Source: JAVKNF01 sp031537795 (lineage in GTDB: Bacteria > Pseudomonadota > Alphaproteobacteria > Rickettsiales > Deianiraeaceae). From it: a stretch of DNA of 11,481 nucleotides. Numbering within the stretch: position 1 is the first letter of the stretch; the number at the start of each line of letters is the position of its first letter. A program made the position numbers and the translations under genes. The notes under the pieces were generated by a model. That model saw only the letters and a list, made by a program, of their open reading frames with translations. It did not search any database and was not told the origin of the DNA. The stretch spans positions 1 to 11,481 of the forward strand of contig JAVKNF010000011.1 in NCBI GenBank assembly GCA_031537795.1, read 5' to 3'. Positions 7,256 through 11,481 of this stretch are shown one piece after another.

Positions 7256-8443
7256 ATGAGTTATTTATCTTTTCTTGATGTAAGTTTTGACTCTTTTAGA
7301 TTTTGTGTTTTCGATATAAAGAAAGATAAGATTATCTTTGCAAAAGAAGGAAATAAAGAGCCTAGAATAGTTAGAGAGGTTGTTTTTACAGGAAAAGAAA
7401 ATATATTTAGAGATATTATAAAAGTAATAGATGAAGCAGAAAAATTTCTTAAAGTTATAATTATAGATGTTATTTTTTTATTAAAAGATAACAATTTAAA
7501 GATTGAAAAGGCTGATTTTGTAAAAGATTTTATTAATTTTAAAAGAGTTAACGCAAAAGATATAAACGAAGTAAAGAAAAGTATTAATATTCAAATAAAA
7601 GAAGAATCAAAAGAAGATGAGGTAATTTTACAACCAATTTTTCTTCAGTATTTTTTAGATAATAATTCACTAGATATAAAGACTAAATCTTTTGGGAAAA
7701 TACTTTCTATTTCTATTTTACATTCTAGTATTAAAAGAGCAACTTTAGAACCAATCATACATAAATTTGAAGAATTCAAATTAAGAATTAAAAATTTTAT
7801 ATCTTACGACTGTTGTTCTGTTTTGAATCTTATAAAAGAAGAAAAGAATGTTTTATTTTTAGATTTTGGCGCATATTTTACATCTTATACTTTTTTTAAT
7901 AAAAAAAACAACTTATTAAGAAGAAATTCTTTCAAAATTGGTAATTTTGATATTACTAACGATATTATAAAAACATTTCATATTACTTTTAAAGAGGCTG
8001 AATTTATAAAGTTAAATATAAATAGTTTAATGTTAAAAGAATTAGATTATGAAATTTCACTACGAAATGGAGGGAGAAAAATTAAATCTTCCGATGTGAT
8101 AAATGTTGTGAAAGTTAGAATTGAAGAGATTTTACAAATTCTTAAGAAAGACCTAACAAAACAAGAAATTGAAATTGAAAATATCTATATTTCTTGGAAA
8201 AATTCGCAATCTGAAATATTAAAAAATTCAATAAATAAAATATTAAATATAAATTCAAAAATTCAAAAAATTAATTACTTAAATATTGATGATTTTAATG
8301 TAGAAAAGATGAATTTTGAGCCAATTTTTTCCGCAATAGAAACTTATAAATGTTATATAATTCAAGATGAAAAAACTGAAGTTGAAGAAGATGAATTTAA
8401 AATAAGAAGATTTTCTTGCTTCTTAAAAAAAATATTTTATTAA
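7256..8443 (+). CDS. ftsA: Divergent FtsA, actin-like cell division protein
   Basis: FtsA tethers FtsZ filaments to the inner membrane. The call rests on three things. First, the gene lies 20 bp before ftsZ, the classic order. Second, residues about 198-255 (VLFLDFGAYFTSYTFF, then FKIGNFDITNDI, then FKEAEFIKL) follow the FtsA order DiGggtTD...pvGGxxiTnDi...aExiK. Third, the C-terminus IRRFSCFLKKIFY (383-395) looks like the amphipathic membrane-targeting helix. Residues about 97-190 resemble the inserted FtsA-specific domain. The length (395) is normal. Odd points: the first phosphate loop (LDVSFDSFRFCVFD, 7-20) lacks the usual Gly-Thr/Ser, the second lacks its Gly-Gly, and GG of the later block is GN, so ATP handling may be altered or lost. 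The ATG has no Shine-Dalgarno motif. Confidence 0.82.
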   Translation: MSYLSFLDVSFDSFRFCVFDIKKDKIIFAKEGNKEPRIVREVVFTGKENIFRDIIKVIDEAEKFLKVIIIDVIFLLKDNNLKIEKADFVKDFINFKRVNAKDINEVKKSINIQIKEESKEDEVILQPIFLQYFLDNNSLDIKTKSFGKILSISILHSSIKRATLEPIIHKFEEFKLRIKNFISYDCCSVLNLIKEEKNVLFLDFGAYFTSYTFFNKKNNLLRRNSFKIGNFDITNDIIKTFHITFKEAEFIKLNINSLMLKELDYEISLRNGGRKIKSSDVINVVKVRIEEILQILKKDLTKQEIEIENIYISWKNSQSEILKNSINKILNINSKIQKINYLNIDDFNVEKMNFEPIFSAIETYKCYIIQDEKTEVEEDEFKIRRFSCFLKKIFY

Positions 8444-8463
8444 TTCCTTAACTTATTTTTTTT

Positions 8464-9918
8464 ATGAATCAGGAGCATTTTGTGCCGAAAATTTCCATTA
8501 TAGGAGTTGGAGGAGCCGGCGTAAACGGTATTAATCATATGATGTTGTTTGATTTAGATGTTAATTTTGTTATAGCTAATACAGACGCTCAAAGTATATC
8601 TCACTCTTTATGTAAAAATAGCATTAGATTAGGCTCAAAAATAACAAAAGGTTTAGGGGCAGGAGCAGATTATAGAATGGGAAGGCTTGCCGCGGAAGAA
8701 TCTCAAGAAGAAATTAAAAATGCATTAGAAGGCTCGGATATGGTTTTTATTGCTGCTGGAATGGGAGGCGGAACTGGGACAGGCGCTTCTCCAATTGTCG
8801 CAAAAATCGCAAAAGAATTAGGAATTCTAACAGTAGGAGTGATAACAAGACCTTTTACATTTGAAGGCCCAAGAAGGGAAAATGCTGCAAATTTTGGAAT
8901 ATCAGAATTAGAATCAGTCGTAGATGCTCTTATTGTTATTTCAAATGATAGCCTGCTTCGTATTGCGACAGAGAAAACAGGTTTTGCGCAGGGTTTTAAG
9001 GTTGCAGATGAAGTTCTTTATAATTCAGTCAGATCTATCGTTGAATTGTTAACAAAACCAGGGTTTATAAATAGAGATTTCGCAGACTTAAGAACTGTTA
9101 TGTCTTCAATGGGTAGAGCTATGATAGGCTATGCAGAGGCTTCAGGTGAAAACCGAGTCGATAAAGTAATTTCTGATGCAATATTCAACCCTATATTGGA
9201 TAATGCATCAATAGAAGGGGCTTCAAGTATTCTTGTTAATATAACTGGTTCTGAAGATTTAGGTATGTTAGAAGTGCAAAAAATAACAGAATCTATTAGA
9301 GCTAAACTACAGCCTGATGCAAATTTCCTATTTGGAACAGTTTTCGACAAGAATATGGAAGGGATTATAAGAGTTTCAGTTATAGCAACAGGTATGAATC
9401 AAACAAATAACGACAACGGGATAGAAAAAAAAGATAGAAAAAATTTAGACACAGAAAACACAACTAAAGTAGAAAACCTAGATCCTGTAATTAATGAAAC
9501 CAATATAAATAAGCTTGAAAACAGCTTTGAAGTGGATTTTTTTGAAAAAAAATTAAATAATGTTGAAGTTCCTAAAGCTGAAGAAGATATTTTAGTTAAC
9601 AAAATTGAGAAGAAAAATTCTATTTTTGGCTCCTTTTTCTCTTTTGGTAAGCAAAAACAAGTTGTAAATCAAAAACAAATAGATAGCCAAGAAATTAAAG
9701 ATCTTGAAAAAAATAAAAAACAGAAAAAAAATGGAATGATTGAAGTGATGCCTTTATTTGATAATTATCAAAGAATTATTCATAATATTAAAACAGAAGG
9801 TAAAAATATAATAAATGGAAGTATAGAGCTTTCTAAAACAACAATTTCTATAAAAGAATCTTTAGAAGATGAAATGTTGGACTTATTAAAAACACCTGCT
9901 ATAAGTAGAGTTGCGTAA
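8464..9918 (+). CDS. ftsZ: Cell division GTPase FtsZ
   Basis: FtsZ is the tubulin-like GTPase that polymerises into the cytoplasmic Z-ring. The globular part (about 8-311) has IIGVGGAGVNGINHM (12-26), NTDAQ (39-43), the tubulin signature GGGTGTG (101-107), RRENAA near 137-142, and the catalytic T7 loop NRDFADLRTVM (203-213, Asp205 and Asp208). VSVIATGM closes the domain at about 304-311. A hydrophilic Lys/Asn/Glu-rich linker of about 150 residues follows, then a C-terminal peptide LLKTPAISRVA. That peptide keeps only the PA..R outline of the usual D-I-P-A-F-L-R-R. The 484-residue length is long for FtsZ but within the alphaproteobacterial range because of the linker. ATG 8464 is taken as start; a GTG at 8482 preceded by AGGAG is a serious alternative (478 residues). 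Its 3' end lies against the next gene. Confidence 0.97.
   Translation: MNQEHFVPKISIIGVGGAGVNGINHMMLFDLDVNFVIANTDAQSISHSLCKNSIRLGSKITKGLGAGADYRMGRLAAEESQEEIKNALEGSDMVFIAAGMGGGTGTGASPIVAKIAKELGILTVGVITRPFTFEGPRRENAANFGISELESVVDALIVISNDSLLRIATEKTGFAQGFKVADEVLYNSVRSIVELLTKPGFINRDFADLRTVMSSMGRAMIGYAEASGENRVDKVISDAIFNPILDNASIEGASSILVNITGSEDLGMLEVQKITESIRAKLQPDANFLFGTVFDKNMEGIIRVSVIATGMNQTNNDNGIEKKDRKNLDTENTTKVENLDPVINETNINKLENSFEVDFFEKKLNNVEVPKAEEDILVNKIEKKNSIFGSFFSFGKQKQVVNQKQIDSQEIKDLEKNKKQKKNGMIEVMPLFDNYQRIIHNIKTEGKNIINGSIELSKTTISIKESLEDEMLDLLKTPAISRVA
8471..8475 (+). promoter_or_regulatory. AGGAG Shine-Dalgarno motif inside the annotated ftsZ 5' end
   Basis: AGGAG ends 6 nt before an in-frame GTG at 8482, ideal spacing for ribosome binding. 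It is the only textbook Shine-Dalgarno/start pair I found at any gene start here. If used, FtsZ would begin MPKISIIGVGG. The upstream ATG at 8464 has no such motif (only T-rich sequence before it). In frame it encodes Gln-Glu, so chance is possible. Confidence 0.4.
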
Positions 9919-9925
9919 TTTTTTT

Positions 9926-10711
9926 GTGAAGGATTTTTTAATAGAAAGTTTAAAATATCAATATTCAATTGGAGTTAAAGATATTTTTGATTTTTTACCA
10001 AATAGAAGTTTTTCTTTTGAAGATTGTAAAAAGAACGATAAAGAAAATCTGAATAAAGTAAAGCAAATTTTTGTTAATGATTCGAAAGAAGTGAAAGATA
10101 AAATAGTCGAAGTAGAAGCAAATAATCTAAATGAAGTAAAGGAATTACTAATTAAAGAAAGATCAAGAGAGTTATTTGAGTTAAAAAGATTTGCAAAACA
10201 AATTGTTTTTGGCGATGGAAATGAAAATTCTAAAATATTAATAATAGGTGAAGCACCGGGCGAAGAAGAGGACGAATCCGGTGTTCCTTTCTGCGGGAGA
10301 AGTGGGCAATTATTGATGTCTGCATTTAAAAGTATAAGCCTAGAAAGAGAGAATGATTTCTATGTTACAAATACAGTTTTTTGGAGACCTTTAGATAATA
10401 GAAAACCAAAAGATGTAGAGATTTCAAGTTGCAAACCTTATTTAGATAAAATTATAGATATTTTAAAACCAAAAATTGTAATATTAGTTGGAAATATTGC
10501 AACTTCATGTATATTGCGTAAATCACAAGAATCATTTTCACAATTAATCGGTAATTTTTATGATGTTACGATCTCTGAAAATAACATTAAGGTTTTTCCA
10601 ATTTATCACCCTTCTTATTTATTAAGAAGCCCTAGCTCGAAGAAAATTCTCTGGAAGAATCTTTTGCTATTAAAAAAGTACTTAATAGAAATATGTAAAT
10701 ATGATATTTAA
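9926..10711 (+). CDS. Family-4-type uracil-DNA glycosylase
   Basis: It excises uracil from DNA at the start of base-excision repair. Residues below count from GTG 9926 (261 residues). After an N-terminal helix (KDFLIESLKYQYSIGVKDIFDF) and a charged linker (about 35-85) come the family blocks: VFGDGN (94-99), GEAPGEEED (108-116), GVPFCGRSGQLL (119-130), YVTNTVFWRP (146-155) and HPSYLLRSP (228-236). GEAPG and HPS are the two catalytic motifs of family 4 (the SPO1 DNA polymerase-related UDG group). The N-terminal Cys pair of Fe-S members is absent, and the position usually written KCRPP is FWRP, so an Fe-S cluster is doubtful. An alternative start is TTG 9911, overlapping the ftsZ stop by 8 bp (266 residues). 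There is no ATG in frame before the conserved domain. ruvA overlaps its end by 11 bp. Confidence 0.92.
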   Translation: MKDFLIESLKYQYSIGVKDIFDFLPNRSFSFEDCKKNDKENLNKVKQIFVNDSKEVKDKIVEVEANNLNEVKELLIKERSRELFELKRFAKQIVFGDGNENSKILIIGEAPGEEEDESGVPFCGRSGQLLMSAFKSISLERENDFYVTNTVFWRPLDNRKPKDVEISSCKPYLDKIIDILKPKIVILVGNIATSCILRKSQESFSQLIGNFYDVTISENNIKVFPIYHPSYLLRSPSSKKILWKNLLLLKKYLIEICKYDI

Positions 10712-11336
10712 AATAAAAGGAATTATAGATTCAATTCAAAATGGAAAAATAATATTAGATGTAAATGGAATATTTTACGAAATTCTTTTTTCATTAAATA
10801 AAATGAATGAATTGAAGTTGCAAGAAGTTCAAATAATTTACATAACTCAAATAATAAAAGAAGAAGAACATCTTATGTTTGGTTTTTTGACGATAGATGA
10901 GAAAATTTGGTTTGAAAATTTAATAAAAATAGATGGACTTGGTCCAAAAACTTCAATGAAATTGATGTCTACAGTTTCAATTGAGGCTATACAAAATGCA
11001 ATTAACAATAAAGATAACAAGATTTTCGAGTCAATTTCTGGAATAGGTTCAAAGATTGCATTAAGAGTTGTAAATGAAATGCAAAAGAAGCTTAAAAAAA
11101 TCAATGAAGAAATTCTTATTTTTAATAATGAAAATAGATTAATTTATAACGATAAAAATAATTCTAAATTTACAATTAATTCAAATATAAATCTAGCTCT
11201 TCAGGCATTGCAATCTTTGGGTTTTTCGTCTGCAATTCAAAATAATTTAATACAAATAGAAGAGTTGTTAAAAAATAAAGGAATGATAAATATAACTCCA
11301 GAACTTATTATACAAAGATTTCTACAAGATAGATAG
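10701..11336 (+). CDS. ruvA: Holliday junction DNA helicase subunit RuvA
   Basis: RuvA tetramers bind four-way DNA junctions and load the RuvB motor for branch migration. The 211-residue protein is slightly longer than the usual 200 or so. Domain I is an OB-fold (about 1-62) with an acidic KEEEHLMFGF stretch at 53-62 that should carry the acidic pin. Domain II has two helix-hairpin-helix motifs, LIKIDGLGPKTSMKLMS (74-90) and FESISGIGSKIALRVV (109-124). A hydrophilic linker (about 130-160) leads to domain III (NINLALQALQSLGFSSAIQNN, 162-182), which contacts RuvB. The start ATG overlaps the glycosylase gene by 11 bp, implying translational coupling. ruvB, its usual neighbour, is not in the remaining 145 bp. 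The last codons (FLQDR-stop) belong to an 18-bp repeat that recurs downstream. Confidence 0.96.
   Translation: MIFKIKGIIDSIQNGKIILDVNGIFYEILFSLNKMNELKLQEVQIIYITQIIKEEEHLMFGFLTIDEKIWFENLIKIDGLGPKTSMKLMSTVSIEAIQNAINNKDNKIFESISGIGSKIALRVVNEMQKKLKKINEEILIFNNENRLIYNDKNNSKFTINSNINLALQALQSLGFSSAIQNNLIQIEELLKNKGMINITPELIIQRFLQDR
11318..11335 (+). repeat. 18-bp direct repeat, copy 1 (3' end of ruvA)
   Basis: The sequence ATTTCTACAAGATAGATA covers the end of ruvA, spanning the last five codons FLQDR and the first two bases of the TAG stop. It is identical over all 18 positions to 11440-11457, 122 bp downstream. Flanking bases differ on both sides. Confidence 0.9.
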
Positions 11337-11355
11337 TTTATTAATCCCAACATAA

Positions 11356-11386
11356 AACCTTTTATTCTCTTAACTTCTTAAAGGTT
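11356..11386 (+). terminator. Possible weak intrinsic terminator after ruvA
   Basis: AACCTTT (11356-11362) can pair with AAAGGTT (11380-11386), a 7-bp stem around a 17-nt loop. A T-rich run (including TTTTTT at 11395-11400) follows after a few bases. The loop is large, the stem has only two G-C pairs, and the T-run is not immediately adjacent, so it may be inefficient. Its position 20 bp past ruvA, at the end of the ftsA-ruvA run, makes the call reasonable. Confidence 0.35.
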
Positions 11387-11439
11387 CAATTTCATTTTTT
11401 ATTCACTGCGCCACCAGTTTTTTCAAAATAGTTGCTTTT

Positions 11440-11457
11440 ATTTCTACAAGATAGATA
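11440..11457 (+). repeat. 18-bp direct repeat, copy 2 (downstream of ruvA)
   Basis: This is an exact second copy of ATTTCTACAAGATAGATA. Read in phase it again encodes FLQDR and, with the next base, a TAA stop, so it could re-create the ruvA C-terminus. An in-frame TAG at 11429-11431 lies just upstream, so it is not itself part of a longer coding frame. Confidence 0.9.
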
Positions 11458-11481
11458 ATTAATTGTATTTATTTTTTATGC

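Larger units (their letters stand above)
11337..11481. other. Intergenic tail after ruvA with no supported gene
   Basis: This 145-bp stretch holds the hairpin at 11356-11386, an unusually GC-rich core CACTGCGCCACCAG at 11404-11417 (10 of 14 bases G/C against an A/T background), and copy 2 of the 18-bp repeat. An ATG at 11478-11480 touches the window edge; whether it starts a gene cannot be judged. On the - strand 11392-11475 is open for 27 codons (ending TGGAVNKK-stop) without an ATG, too short to call a gene. Confidence 0.6.

Noticed and set aside
7261..7494. 77-codon - strand open frame inside ftsA
   Set aside because: It lies wholly inside the recognisable ftsA frame, has no family resemblance, and its Ser/Thr/Ile-rich composition is what antisense of AT-rich coding DNA gives.
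9129..9350. 73-codon - strand open frame inside ftsZ
   Set aside because: Antisense to the conserved FtsZ core; no motif or start signal.
9399..9602. 67-codon - strand open frame opposite the FtsZ linker
   Set aside because: Ser/Phe/Leu-rich shadow of the Lys/Glu/Asn-rich linker; no independent evidence.
9780..9968. 62-codon - strand open frame across the ftsZ/glycosylase junction
   Set aside because: Antisense to two real coding ends; no promoter or recognised motif.
10847..11104. 85-codon - strand open frame inside ruvA
   Set aside because: Antisense to the helix-hairpin-helix domain of RuvA, which is clearly coding.
11478..11481. ATG at the right edge as the start of ruvB or another gene
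   Set aside because: Only four bases are visible, so it cannot be distinguished from chance.

Overview
The window looks like a strongly AT-rich, gene-dense piece of an alphaproteobacterial chromosome, most probably from an intracellular member of the Rickettsiales. Four things point there. The VirB4 ATPase reads like the Rickettsiales vir homolog (rvh) type. The dCTP deaminase carries the same central block that I recall from Rickettsia Dcd. A free-standing MnhG-type antiporter subunit is present. The gaps are short, all A/T, and almost free of Shine-Dalgarno motifs. The species cannot be named from the sequence alone.

Layout. Positions 1-203 hold the last 66 codons of an unrecognised + strand gene, which overlaps tail to tail with glyA (serine hydroxymethyltransferase, - strand). 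A 124-bp divergent gap separates glyA from a + strand pair: a membrane-anchored DsbA-like thiol oxidoreductase, and dcd (dCTP deaminase) 9 bp later. Next comes mnhG on the - strand, a 118-bp divergent gap, and a full-length virB4 on the + strand, without virB3 before it or virB6 after it. A POT/PTR2-family peptide transporter lies tail to tail with virB4. After another divergent gap, a + strand run holds a very divergent ftsA, ftsZ, a family-4 uracil-DNA glycosylase and ruvA. The last three overlap or nearly abut, so they probably form one operon.

How the genes fit together. Division (FtsA/FtsZ), DNA uracil repair and Holliday-junction processing share one transcript. Dcd feeds the dUTP/dTTP branch, SHMT supplies the one-carbon units used by thymidylate synthase, and the glycosylase removes uracil from DNA, so three genes touch uracil/thymine metabolism. 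The peptide transporter, type IV secretion ATPase and thiol oxidoreductase act at the envelope, as expected of a host-dependent bacterium.

I see no wholly new multi-gene system here. The points most worth a second look are: an exact 18-bp direct repeat that re-creates the last codons and stop of ruvA 122 bp downstream, bracketing a segment with a hairpin and an unusually GC-rich core; an FtsA with degenerate nucleotide-binding motifs paired with an FtsZ whose C-terminal peptide has also drifted; and an orphan virB4 whose best promoter would give a nearly leaderless mRNA. No tRNA, rRNA, CRISPR array or intact insertion sequence was seen, and no gene-free stretch exceeds about 150 bp.
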